This document shows, in pieces, positions 9,067 through 17,795 of a stretch of DNA of 64,000 nucleotides; the first letter of the stretch is position 1, and each line of letters starts with the position of its first letter. The notes under the pieces were generated by a model. That model was not told the origin of the DNA. It was given only the letters and a program-made list of their open reading frames with translations, and ran no database searches. The DNA lies in assembly GCF_001602525.1 (NCBI RefSeq), contig NZ_LSYT01000005.1:124001-188000 (forward strand), written 5' to 3'. A program made the translations under genes and the position numbers. The DNA comes from Flavobacterium chilense (lineage in GTDB: Bacteria > Bacteroidota > Bacteroidia > Flavobacteriales > Flavobacteriaceae).

Positions 9067-9209
9067 TTTAAAAAAAGGGTTCTAAAATTCCAAAATTTGC
9101 CTCTTTTAATTTAGTAGAAATTTTTCCTACTAAATATTTTTATATCTTAGCATACTCAACAACTTACATATCAACAAATCATTAATCAATTAAACTTACT
9201 AAGTAAATA

Positions 9210-12200
9210 ATGAAATCAGAATCGATTACTGTCGAAAAAATTATAAAGAATGCCAAAATAAATAATCTTAAAGAACTTGATTTGAGGTATACAAATGAAG
9301 AATTTGATGAAATCCCTTCTGAATTATTTAATTTAACTAATCTTGAAAGTTTGATATTAGGTAACAAATTTAATCTTAAATCTATTCCTAAAGAGCTAAT
9401 TAAATTAAAAAAATTAAAACGATTAGAAATAAGCGGAACTTTCGAGGAATTTCCTTTAATTCTATCAAACCTAACCAATTTAGCCTCACTAACTTTAATA
9501 AGTAATTCTCTAAAAATTATTCCAAAAGAAATAGAAAGCTGGACTACAATCACCTATTTAAACTTAGGCCAATGTATAAATATTCAACAAATAAATGGAC
9601 TTCCTTCAAACTTAACTTACATTTATCTAAATGGAAAAAGTCAAAATAAAATCCCTGAATCTATATATACCTTAAAATACCTCAATAAAATTGTATTAGC
9701 AAGCTTTAAATTAAAAGCAATACCTAGAAAAATTTTTGAACTACAAAATATAAGATCTTTCTTGTTCAGTGATAGTAATCTAACATCTTTGCCAAAAGAA
9801 ATTTTAAATTTTAAACATTTGCATGAGCTATGGCTAGATGGTAATAAATTTAAAAAATTTCCTGAAATTCTTTTTGAAATTCCAAAACTGCGAAGACTAA
9901 TTTTAAAAGATAATTTACTTGAAAAATTACCTGATGAATTATACAAACTATATAACTTACATTTTTTAGATTTAGGATCTAATAATTTTAAAACATTTCC
10001 AGTTCAAGTTTTTAGTCTTAAAAATTTAACCGAGCTGAAGTTTGGAAATTATATGCATCACAATAGCACATCAAAAAACACCTTCACCTCCATTCCTATA
10101 GAATTATTAAAGCTTGAAAAAATTAAAATACTTAATTTATTTCAAATTGAAATAGATAATATTCCTATTGAAATTATCAAGGAAGGTATTGAGGCTATAA
10201 AAAACTATCTCAAATCAAAACTTGAAGCAGATGAAGAGGAATATTTATATGAAGCAAAAATGGTTGTTGTTGGTAGAGGTGACGTTGGCAAATCTGTACT
10301 AACGAAGAAATTAACGATTCCAAATTACTCATTATCCGAAAGCACAACAACTAAAGGCATAGATATATTAAAAAATCCTTGGGAGTTTAAAATGGATGGT
10401 CTAAAAAACAGCTCAAATTTTCGATTTAATATCTGGGATTTCGGTGGTCAAGAAAAATATGATGCTACACATCAACTTTTTATCACTAATCGATCCGTAT
10501 ATTTATTTTTAACCGAAGCTAGGGCCGAAAGTAATTATCAAGATATTTTTTATTGGTTAAATACAATACGTCTTTTAAGTTATAATAGCCCAATTATTGT
10601 TATTTTAAGTAAATGTGATGAAAGGAAGAAAATTTTACCTCAAAACATTTATAAGGAACAATTTCCTAATATAGTTAATTTTATTGATGTAAGTTGTGCG
10701 GATGGATATGAATATTCTATTGAAAATTTAAAAGCTTCTATCGCGGATGCGGTAACTTTATTACCACAAACAAAATTGACACTATCTAATCACTGGATAA
10801 ATATTAGAAAAAAGCTAGAACAACTTTCTCAAAATCATGATTATATAGATTATTCAGAATATTTGGAAATATGTAAAAATAATAAGCTAGATAAAAAACG
10901 TGCCGATTTTCTTAGTGAATATTTGAATGATTTAGGCGTAATTATTCATCATAAACATGATCTACTCCTTAAGAAGACCGTCTTTATTAATACTGATTGG
11001 TGTGTAGACGGAATGTACAAAGTTCTTGATAATGAATTTGTGTTTCAAAATAAGGGTAAATTTACAAATGATGATTTAGAAAAAATTTGGGAAGATGATC
11101 GTTTCGCAAATAAACAACCTGAATTGATACGCCTAATGCAAGATTATGGTCTTTGTTTTGAAATATCTGACAAAAGCGCATATATAGCACCCGATTTATT
11201 ATTGCCTGATATGCCTGAAGAATTAGATTGGATAATCACAGACAATCTTTTATTCGAATATCAATATACATTTATGCCAACTGGTATGATTAGTCGGTTC
11301 ATTGTTAAAGCTCATAACTTCATCAAAAATAATTTATTCTGGAAATATGGCGTAATACTAAAATATGATGATACTGAAGCATTAGTTCAAGAAGATTATA
11401 TAAATAGTAAAATAAAAATTTCTTTACGCGGAAATAATAAAAAAGGATTGCTTTCTGCTATAAAAATGTTTGTTGAAGAGGTTCACAAAGACTTTGATAA
11501 AGATAACAAATTAGTCTTTGAAGAAATGATTCCTTGTAATTGCCCAAGTTGTATTACAAGTCCAATACCTCATTTTTATAAATTCAATGTTTTAAAAAAA
11601 TTTGAACAAAAACCAATTTTAGAAATACCTTGTGAAAAAAGTAGTGAAATTGTAAAAATTAAAAACTTGATAAATGATGTACAACTCCAAAGCATTGAAA
11701 ATCAAATTATAACCAATAAAGATCTTCAAGATTTTATTGTTTCTTTATTGAATAACGTTTTAGACAAAGAAATCAAATTAAAACAAGGAAATATAAACTT
11801 TTGGAGAGATCAGAAATGTTCAATTCCAAAAGATGAAGTTGAAGTACAACCATATATTAGTAATACTTTAGATACGTTATGCAAAATTAAAGGAATAAAT
11901 CTAGCCAGAGAAATAAAAGAAGGCAATGGAAATGTTGATATAGTATTTTCTTACAATAATATATTTGGTGAAATATTGAAAGTTTGTGTTGAAATTAAAA
12001 AAGCACATCATTCAGACATTGAAAATGCAATTAAAAATCAACTTCCAGTTTATTTAGATAGTGCTGGTACAAATGCAGGGATTTACATAGTCATTTGGTA
12101 CAAAGGAACTGAGTTCAATCAACCTACAAAATACAAAACAGAAGATGAATTGATGTCTCTTATTCAGGTTAACAATCCTGACCCAGAAAATATTTTTGTA

Positions 12201-12257
12201 AAAATTCTTAACTGTTCTAAACAAATTTCTCCTTCAAAAATTAAAGGCAAAAAATAA
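9210..12257 (+). CDS. Roco protein: leucine-rich repeats, ROC GTPase, COR, C-terminal PD-(D/E)xK nuclease-like domain
   Basis: A 1015-residue multidomain protein. Residues about 18-320 are leucine-rich repeats of the LxxLxLxxNxLxxIP type. The ROC GTPase follows: P-loop GRGDVGKS (355-362), Switch II WDFGGQE (409-415) and SKCD (467-470) in place of NKxD. The COR region spans about 530-770, then Cys 776, 778, 781 and 808 form a likely zinc site found in bacterial Roco proteins. The last 150 residues hold VDIVF (Asp910), EIKK (Glu928, Lys930) and QLPVY, which together look like a PD-(D/E)xK nuclease with its QxxxY helix. There is no signal peptide, so it should be cytoplasmic. It stands alone between thrC and an opposing regulator and looks more AT-rich than its neighbours, which suggests acquisition. 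A sensor coupled to a nuclease effector fits phage defence, but that is inference. Confidence 0.88.
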   Translation: MKSESITVEKIIKNAKINNLKELDLRYTNEEFDEIPSELFNLTNLESLILGNKFNLKSIPKELIKLKKLKRLEISGTFEEFPLILSNLTNLASLTLISNSLKIIPKEIESWTTITYLNLGQCINIQQINGLPSNLTYIYLNGKSQNKIPESIYTLKYLNKIVLASFKLKAIPRKIFELQNIRSFLFSDSNLTSLPKEILNFKHLHELWLDGNKFKKFPEILFEIPKLRRLILKDNLLEKLPDELYKLYNLHFLDLGSNNFKTFPVQVFSLKNLTELKFGNYMHHNSTSKNTFTSIPIELLKLEKIKILNLFQIEIDNIPIEIIKEGIEAIKNYLKSKLEADEEEYLYEAKMVVVGRGDVGKSVLTKKLTIPNYSLSESTTTKGIDILKNPWEFKMDGLKNSSNFRFNIWDFGGQEKYDATHQLFITNRSVYLFLTEARAESNYQDIFYWLNTIRLLSYNSPIIVILSKCDERKKILPQNIYKEQFPNIVNFIDVSCADGYEYSIENLKASIADAVTLLPQTKLTLSNHWINIRKKLEQLSQNHDYIDYSEYLEICKNNKLDKKRADFLSEYLNDLGVIIHHKHDLLLKKTVFINTDWCVDGMYKVLDNEFVFQNKGKFTNDDLEKIWEDDRFANKQPELIRLMQDYGLCFEISDKSAYIAPDLLLPDMPEELDWIITDNLLFEYQYTFMPTGMISRFIVKAHNFIKNNLFWKYGVILKYDDTEALVQEDYINSKIKISLRGNNKKGLLSAIKMFVEEVHKDFDKDNKLVFEEMIPCNCPSCITSPIPHFYKFNVLKKFEQKPILEIPCEKSSEIVKIKNLINDVQLQSIENQIITNKDLQDFIVSLLNNVLDKEIKLKQGNINFWRDQKCSIPKDEVEVQPYISNTLDTLCKIKGINLAREIKEGNGNVDIVFSYNNIFGEILKVCVEIKKAHHSDIENAIKNQLPVYLDSAGTNAGIYIVIWYKGTEFNQPTKYKTEDELMSLIQVNNPDPENIFVKILNCSKQISPSKIKGKK

Positions 12258-12343
12258 AAATATCTTTTTTACTTGATTCAATTATTATGATGGGTTGATC
12301 TATAAACAAAAAGTATTATAGCTAGCATCAGCTAGTGAACACA

Positions 12344-12379
12344 AATAATAAAAGAGATCTTAAGATCTCTTTTATTATT
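12344..12379. terminator. Bidirectional terminator, perfect 36-base palindrome
   Basis: The 36 bases 12344-12379 are a perfect palindrome centred on GATCTTAAGATC, with an A-rich left flank and T-rich right flank. It lies between the convergent Roco and XRE genes and can terminate both. Confidence 0.85.
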
Positions 12380-12397
12380 ATTATAGTCTAAAAAACA

Positions 12398-12781
12398 TTA
12401 TTTCCCGTTCAATAATTTCTCCAAATACTCCACTTTATCTTTTTCAGCTTGCACCAAACGTTCATAAAGTTCTACAACTTTATCTAAAGGATTAAAAGTA
12501 CAATTGCAATTGTAAACTGCACTTTGATCTTGAAAAGTATTTCCAATAATATTAAAAACCGCTTCTTCCGAAAAGTTTTTAATTGCTTCAACAGAAACTC
12601 CAAGAACATTTGCGATCTCAATTAATCTTTGTTCTTCGACAGTTTCGCTGTTTTCAATAGCCGAAATCGTCTGCTGACTTATTCCTAAAGCATACGCCAG
12701 TGCGTCCTGTTTCATATCTTTAAGCTCTCTGATACGGCTTATATTTCTGCCGATATGTTTTGGTTTTATTGCTGTACTCAT
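12398..12781 (-). CDS. XRE-family transcriptional regulator
   Basis: A 127-residue DNA-binding protein. A Cro/C1-type helix-turn-helix covers about residues 12-68, with the recognition segment ALGISQQTISAIENSETV. The C-terminal part (about 95-127) is a charged, probably coiled-coil segment that may mediate dimerisation. This small HTH plus helical tail design is common in Bacteroidota. It is convergent with the Roco gene and shares its terminator, so there is no direct evidence that it regulates that gene. No toxin partner lies beside it. Confidence 0.85.
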   Translation of the reverse strand: MSTAIKPKHIGRNISRIRELKDMKQDALAYALGISQQTISAIENSETVEEQRLIEIANVLGVSVEAIKNFSEEAVFNIIGNTFQDQSAVYNCNCTFNPLDKVVELYERLVQAEKDKVEYLEKLLNGK

Positions 12782-13130
12782 AATTCAAAGATATTTAAAA
12801 TTCTTAAACGAAAATAAATTTCGGTAAAAAACAAGTTGTTTTTTGTAAGATACTCTTTTCATAATTGCTATAAGTTGCTAAATTCGGCTTTAGCCAAAAA
12901 CATAAAAGGTTACACTAAAGCCATTTTCTAATATAATTTTGTTTCTGCAGCCAAAATACAAGGTTATTCAAAAAATCAAAAATCTGTTTATTAAGCATTT
13001 TCATAAAATAGTCTCCTCTCTAATACATACTAAAAACCATCACTTATTATTTTTTTATATCTTTAAAAACTCTAAATATTTACCAGTTTAGAACATTTAA
13101 ACACCATCATTAAAACAACACTCTATTTCT
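12782..13130. other. Divergent intergenic region, no gene seen
   Basis: These 349 bases separate the divergently transcribed XRE regulator and the S10 peptidase gene. The sequence is AT-rich. TATCTTTA at about 13058-13065 is one base off the TAnnTTTG box and could serve the peptidase gene. I see no open frame of note and no clear structured RNA. Confidence 0.45.
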
Positions 13131-14663
13131 ATGAAAAAAACTTTAATTTCATTTCTTTTAGTTGGATTTTTTACTTCATATGCTCAGGAGACAAAACCAA
13201 AAGCCGCCGATAAACCTCCGGTTGCAAAAGAAGAAAGTTCTGCTGCTAACCTTACTTTCAATCCGGATTCTCAAGTCATCACCAATCATACCACCACAAT
13301 AAAAGGACAAAAAGTTGCTTATAAGGCAACAACAGGTACAATGCCGGTTTGGGACGAAGACGGAAAAGCAATTGCCGGATTATTCTACACCTATTATGAG
13401 CGTTCTGATGTAAAAGACAGAGATTCACGTCCTTTGGTTATTTCATTTAATGGCGGTCCCGGTTCTGCTTCGGTTTGGATGCAGATCGCTTATACAGGAC
13501 CAAATTTGTTAAATATTGATGACGAGGGATATCCTGTACAACCTTACGGAATAAAGGAAAATCCTTATTCTATCTTAGATGTTGCTGATATCGTTTTTGT
13601 AAACCCTGTCAACACAGCTTACTCAAGACCTACCAGCAAAGAAATCCCTACTACAAAATTCTTTGGCGTAAATGCCGACATTAAATACCTTGCCGATTGG
13701 ATTAATGGTTTTGTAACCCGTTCTAATCGTTGGGCTTCACCTAAATACCTGATTGGTGAAAGTTATGGTACAACCCGTGTTTCGGGATTGGCGCTTCAAT
13801 TACAAAATAGTCAATGGATGTATCTTAACGGAGTGATTTTGGTCTCTCCTACTGATTTAGGAATAACCCGCGGAGTTGTTTCTGATGCTGCTCTTAAATT
13901 ACCTTATTTTGCAGCCACAGCCTGGTATCACAAAATGCTTAGTCCTGATCTGCAAAATAAAGATTTAACGGCTATGTTACCCGAGGTTGAAGATTTTACT
14001 GTAAACGAACTTCTTCCTGCGCTGACCAAAGGAGGATCTCTGGAGGAACAAAAAAGAAAGGAAATTGCGGCTAAAATGGCACGTTATTCCGGCATTTCGG
14101 AGAAAGTTATCCTGCAAAACAATTTAGATGTTCCTTATGATTATTTTTGGAAAGAACTCTTACGGGATAAAGGCTACACAATAGGAAGACTTGATTCAAG
14201 ATACAAAGGAATTGACCGTAAAGATTCTGGTGAAAGCCCTGATTTTAATGCTGAACTTACGTCCTGGCTGCACTCGTTTACACCAGCCATTAATATGTAT
14301 GTACGCAATAATCTTAATTACAAAACGGACTTTAAATACAATATGTTTGGTCCTGTACATCCTTGGGACAGATCGAATGATAAAACAGGAGAAAACCTGA
14401 GACAAGCCATGGCACAAAATCCATATTTGCATGTCATGGTGCAATCAGGATATTATGATGGTGCCTGCGATTACTTTAACTCTAAATACAATTTATGGCA
14501 AATGGATCCAGGCGGAAAACTAGCCGATAGAATGTCATGGAAAGGTTACAGAAGCGGTCATATGATGTATTTGAGAAAAGCTGACTTAGAAGCTGCAAAT
14601 GAAGACATCAGAACATTCATAAAACAATCATTACCTAAAGCGGGAGAACCTGCAAAATATTAA
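13131..14663 (+). CDS. S10-family serine carboxypeptidase-like protein, exported
   Basis: A 510-residue secreted peptidase. An N-terminal signal peptide (MKKTLISFLLVGFFTSYAQE) predicts export across the inner membrane. Peptidase S10 features are the SFNGGPGSASVW oxyanion segment (about residues 104-115) and the nucleophile elbow GESYG (about 212-216). A late GHMM is consistent with the catalytic histidine, at about residue 483. S10 enzymes remove C-terminal residues, often at acidic pH. Length is within family range. The GNAT gene starts 47 bases downstream on the same strand and may share the transcript. The substrate is unknown. Confidence 0.9.
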   Translation: MKKTLISFLLVGFFTSYAQETKPKAADKPPVAKEESSAANLTFNPDSQVITNHTTTIKGQKVAYKATTGTMPVWDEDGKAIAGLFYTYYERSDVKDRDSRPLVISFNGGPGSASVWMQIAYTGPNLLNIDDEGYPVQPYGIKENPYSILDVADIVFVNPVNTAYSRPTSKEIPTTKFFGVNADIKYLADWINGFVTRSNRWASPKYLIGESYGTTRVSGLALQLQNSQWMYLNGVILVSPTDLGITRGVVSDAALKLPYFAATAWYHKMLSPDLQNKDLTAMLPEVEDFTVNELLPALTKGGSLEEQKRKEIAAKMARYSGISEKVILQNNLDVPYDYFWKELLRDKGYTIGRLDSRYKGIDRKDSGESPDFNAELTSWLHSFTPAINMYVRNNLNYKTDFKYNMFGPVHPWDRSNDKTGENLRQAMAQNPYLHVMVQSGYYDGACDYFNSKYNLWQMDPGGKLADRMSWKGYRSGHMMYLRKADLEAANEDIRTFIKQSLPKAGEPAKY

Positions 14664-14710
14664 ATCTGATTTCCAATCACAAAGAAGCTAAATTACAACT
14701 ATTACAATTC

Positions 14711-15217
14711 ATGATCTCAAAAGCAACATTAGCCGATATTCCTGCTTTGAATATCTTAATCAATTCAGCATACAGAGGCGAAACCTCAAAAAAAGGCTGG
14801 ACTACCGAAGCGCATTTATTAGAAGGCAAAAGAACGAACGAAGAAGAATTAACCCAAACGCTTCTTAAACCTGAAAATACCATTCTGAAATTCACAGAAA
14901 ATGATACAATTATTGGTTCGGTTTTATTGGTTGAGAAAGAAAAACAGCTGTATTTAGGAATGTTAACTGTTTCTCCTGAACTTCAAAATAACGGTATGGG
15001 TAAAAAGCTTTTGGTTGAAGCCGAAAATCATGCTAAATCCTTAGGTTTATCCAGTATTATTATGTCTGTTATTTCGGTTCGTGAAGAGCTTATTGCCTGG
15101 TACAAACGCCACGGTTATGTCGATACAGGCAAAAGAGAAGCTTTTCCGGAAAGTGACATTCATATTACAATTTCAGATGAGCCATTGGAGTTCATTTTTC
15201 TGGAGAAGCAACTTTAG
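14711..15217 (+). CDS. GNAT-family N-acetyltransferase
   Basis: A 168-residue cytoplasmic acetyltransferase. The acetyl-CoA binding motif A is clear: LTVSPELQNNGMGKKLLVEA at about residues 90-109, with the Q/RxxGxG core (QNNGMG). The fold elements before it (GSVLLVEKEKQLYLGML) and after it (AWYKRHGYVDTGKREAFPE) are typical GNAT beta4-5 and beta6-7 strands. The acceptor substrate cannot be read from sequence. It follows the S10 peptidase gene by 47 bases. A strong hairpin element lies downstream. Confidence 0.88.
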   Translation: MISKATLADIPALNILINSAYRGETSKKGWTTEAHLLEGKRTNEEELTQTLLKPENTILKFTENDTIIGSVLLVEKEKQLYLGMLTVSPELQNNGMGKKLLVEAENHAKSLGLSSIIMSVISVREELIAWYKRHGYVDTGKREAFPESDIHITISDEPLEFIFLEKQL

Positions 15218-15221
15218 CTTT

Positions 15222-15352
15222 TTACCGCAAAGAGTCACAAAGAATTACGCAAAGGCTCACAAAGGTTTTTACAGCTGTAATCCTTTATAGTCTCGCAAAG
15301 TTGCAAAGACGCAAAGAAAAATCAAACTTTGCGTCTTTGCGACTTTGCGAGA
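15222..15352. repeat. GCAAAG-type intergenic repeat with long hairpin
   Basis: The region between the convergent GNAT and Crp-like genes is built from GCAAAG words. Arms 15291-15316 and 15327-15352 are 26-base reverse complements with one mismatch and a 10-base loop, so the RNA would form a very stable hairpin. It may serve as a bidirectional terminator, although it is longer than usual. Similar CTTTG/GCAAAG units occur at 6363-6395, 23508-23582 and 57946-58042. Confidence 0.8.
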
Positions 15353-15372
15353 TTCTTTTTTTTCTAAAAGGC

Positions 15373-15942
15373 TTAGCAACTTCTCTTAATTTTCGATAAA
15401 AATTCGTGTGAAACGCCAAGATAAGACGATAAATTTCTGTTATTGATTTTATCTGCTTTATGCGAATAACGTGCTATAAACTCCAGATATCTTTGTTTAG
15501 ACGTTTTATTTAAAACATCGATAAGCCTTTGCTGAATAGCAATATTAGCCTTTTCAACCATAAGTATATGAAACTGGATTAACTTGGGCACCTGTTCAAA
15601 CAAAAGGGCTTTATTGGTTTTGCTGATCACCAAAATCTCACTTTCTTCTATTGCTTTTATATTGTACGTTGTTGGCTTTTGATGATAGAAACTTTCGAGG
15701 TCACAAATCCATTCGTTTTCGAAAGAGAAAAAAATAACACTTTCGGTACCGTTATCATTTAAAATATAGGTTTTAAAAGTACCCTTTAAAATAAATCCTT
15801 CGTAAGAACTATTTGAATCCTGAATTTGCAGGAATTCATTTTTTTTAAGTTTAATAAATTTTACTTTTTCAACCACAAAATTCCATTCCTCATCTGTTAA
15901 CGGAATTTTGCGTTCAATGCTTGATCGTAGGTCTTTATACAT
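15373..15942 (-). CDS. Crp/Fnr-family transcriptional regulator
   Basis: A 189-residue regulator with an N-terminal cyclic-nucleotide-binding-type beta barrel (about residues 20-115, with EGFILKGTFKTYI) and a short C-terminal helix-turn-helix (NNRNLSSYLGVSHEFLSKIKR) at the end. Length and layout match the small Crp-like regulators common in Bacteroidota. Their ligands are mostly unknown, and the phosphate-binding cassette residues of true cAMP receptors are not obvious. It is divergent from the pectate lyase gene, with a 12-base palindrome in between, so it could act on that promoter. This is inference. Confidence 0.85.
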   Translation of the reverse strand: MYKDLRSSIERKIPLTDEEWNFVVEKVKFIKLKKNEFLQIQDSNSSYEGFILKGTFKTYILNDNGTESVIFFSFENEWICDLESFYHQKPTTYNIKAIEESEILVISKTNKALLFEQVPKLIQFHILMVEKANIAIQQRLIDVLNKTSKQRYLEFIARYSHKADKINNRNLSSYLGVSHEFLSKIKRSC

Positions 15943-16002
15943 GTGGTTTTTACTTTTTATTCTTACTCAGGGGCGTAAGTAGGTGAATGAATGAAAAATA
16001 AT

Positions 16003-16014
16003 GTAATCGATTAC
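16003..16014. promoter_or_regulatory. Palindromic operator candidate upstream of pectate lyase
   Basis: GTAATCGATTAC is a perfect 12-base palindrome in the 218-base gap between the divergent Crp-like gene and the pectate lyase gene. Sites of this shape are typical for dimeric repressors, including LacI-type ones. Which regulator binds is unknown. Confidence 0.4.
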
Positions 16015-16160
16015 GTAAAAATATACTTTTTTGTAATGTAACGGTTATTAAAAACACAATTAATAGTAAATTATTTTCAAAACATTGAACTTGTTCAACT
16101 TTTTTCATACTAATTATAAGCAGATTTGCACTATTAACTATTTAACCAAACTTAATTATT

Positions 16161-17273
16161 ATGAAATTTAAATCGACTTGGAGAGTGTTAGCCTTAACAC
16201 TTGTATTAGGATTTGCAAGCTGCAACTCCGAAGAAATTGCTTCTTCTCAAACCACTGAGAATGCTATTGTTGAAACCGTAACGCCTTCGTCCGGCAATAT
16301 GACCGCGAAAGTTGGCAATTGCTCTGAAGTTCCGGGATGGGCTTCGCAAAACGGAAGTACAACCGGAGGAGGAACTTCTGCCGAAACAGTTGTTACAACT
16401 TATGCCCAACTGAAAACAGCAATTGAAAGCAGTACCGTAAAAGTGATCAAAGTTACAGGTACTATTACCATTACAGCAAGACTGACTTTACAGGATCAAA
16501 GCAGTAAAACTATTTATGGTGCGAGCGGTGCAAAATTAGTTTCGAACGATCAGACAAAAGATGGTTCCGGTATTATCAACATTAAAAGATGTACGAATTT
16601 AATCATCAGAAATCTAATTTTTGAAGGTCCGGGAGCTTACGACACAGATGGCTGGGACAATGCGGTTCTGGACAATTGTCAAAATGTATGGGTAGACCAT
16701 TGCGAATTTAGAGATGGTGTTGACGGAAACTTTGACATTAAAAACCAATCTGATTATGTAACGGTTTCGTACACTAAATTTGGTTACTTAAAAGCTCCAA
16801 AAGCAGGAGGTTCAGGCGGAACAGATGACCACAGATTTTCGAACTTAATTGGTTCAAGTGATGGTGCAACTGCAGATCGTGGCAAACTGAGAATTACATT
16901 TGCCCGTTGCTGGTGGGCTCCTGGCTGTAAAGAAAGAATGCCAAGAGTACGTTTTGGAAAAGTACACTTAATCAACAACTATTTTAATAGTACGGTAAGC
17001 AATAAATGTATCGCAGCAGGGTTTGAAGCTAATCTTCGTGTAGAAAACAATGTTTTTGAAGGTGTAAAAACGCCTATCGATTTAATGACAGGTTATACAG
17101 CTGTTACAGCAGTTGGAAACGTATTTACCAACACAACAGGAAACACAGCCGGAAGCAATACTGCTTTTACTCCTCCGTATTCTATTGTAACTCTGGCAGC
17201 TTCTGCTGTTAAAGCTGATATTACAGCCGGAGCAGGTGCTACTTTTACTGGTAATACTTGTGGATCGTTTTAG
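16161..17273 (+). CDS. Pectate lyase, polysaccharide lyase family 1, lipoprotein
   Basis: A 370-residue pectin-degrading enzyme that cleaves polygalacturonate by beta-elimination. The N-terminus is a lipoprotein signal peptide with lipobox GFASC, so Cys21 should be lipidated and the enzyme anchored in an outer membrane leaflet or exposed at the surface. PL1 features are the parallel beta-helix pattern, the VWVDHCEF motif (vWiDH-like, calcium site region) and RMPRVRFGKVHLINNYF, which carries the catalytic and substrate-binding arginines. No SusC/SusD pair or other carbohydrate genes flank it, so this is a solitary pectinolytic gene rather than a full utilisation locus. A hairpin terminator follows. 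Confidence 0.93.
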   Translation: MKFKSTWRVLALTLVLGFASCNSEEIASSQTTENAIVETVTPSSGNMTAKVGNCSEVPGWASQNGSTTGGGTSAETVVTTYAQLKTAIESSTVKVIKVTGTITITARLTLQDQSSKTIYGASGAKLVSNDQTKDGSGIINIKRCTNLIIRNLIFEGPGAYDTDGWDNAVLDNCQNVWVDHCEFRDGVDGNFDIKNQSDYVTVSYTKFGYLKAPKAGGSGGTDDHRFSNLIGSSDGATADRGKLRITFARCWWAPGCKERMPRVRFGKVHLINNYFNSTVSNKCIAAGFEANLRVENNVFEGVKTPIDLMTGYTAVTAVGNVFTNTTGNTAGSNTAFTPPYSIVTLAASAVKADITAGAGATFTGNTCGSF

Positions 17274-17300
17274 TAAAATATAAGAGTTAGTTTTTTTTTG

Positions 17301-17364
17301 ACCATATAAGTCATTTAAGTCTTAAGCTTTAAGAATTCTTAAATGATTTATATGGTTGTTTTTT
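17301..17364 (+). terminator. Long hairpin terminator after pectate lyase
   Basis: ACCATATAAGTCATTTAAG (17301-17319) pairs with 17338-17356 with one G-U wobble, giving a 19-base stem followed by TTGTTTTTTT. It lies between the convergent pectate lyase and DUF3037 genes. Confidence 0.75.
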
Positions 17365-17411
17365 TACTTTCCAAAGAAATCTTTTGAATCTTTGTTTATC
17401 CCTATGAACCT

Positions 17412-17795
17412 TTAAAGAACTAATTCTTCAAACAATCTTTGAATTGTTTTTTCTAAATCTTCGCACAAACCCGGATGTGGCCTTGATGTTTGTATTGCAG
17501 AACTGCGAATGGCTGTTAACCATCTAAAACGCTCCGGAATATCGAACTCAGCAATTGGACCGCCGTCTTTGGCTCCCTTTGTGATTTTTTCTAATGAAGT
17601 TAAATTACATTCTAATTGTTCGATGTCAAAATCGGCAGAAAGGGCCTGGATTTTTTCTTTATTGAGATGAAAAAGTACTTTTATAAATTTGGCTTTTTTA
17701 CAAAACAAAATGATTCCGATATTTAGGAATTCTTCGCGCTCCACTCTTGGAACCACACGAATTACGGCATACTCATATAAGTGACTATCTTGCAT
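17412..17795 (-). CDS. DUF3037 family protein
   Basis: A 127-residue protein matching the DUF3037 family, recognisable by the N-terminal YEYAVIRVVPRVEREEFLNIGIILFC segment (only part quoted as motif: VIRVVPRVEREEFLNIG) and by SAIQTSRPHPGL near residue 105. Function is not established. Its start overlaps the end of the upstream HipA-like kinase gene by 11 bases, so the two are translationally coupled. This pairing is recurrent in bacteria to my knowledge, which suggests a joint function. There is no signal peptide or membrane segment. Confidence 0.85.
   Translation of the reverse strand: MQDSHLYEYAVIRVVPRVEREEFLNIGIILFCKKAKFIKVLFHLNKEKIQALSADFDIEQLECNLTSLEKITKGAKDGGPIAEFDIPERFRWLTAIRSSAIQTSRPHPGLCEDLEKTIQRLFEELVL

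Noticed and set aside
12398..12781. XRE protein as antitoxin or dedicated regulator of the Roco gene
   Set aside because: The genes are convergent and share only a terminator; no operon or overlap supports a pair.
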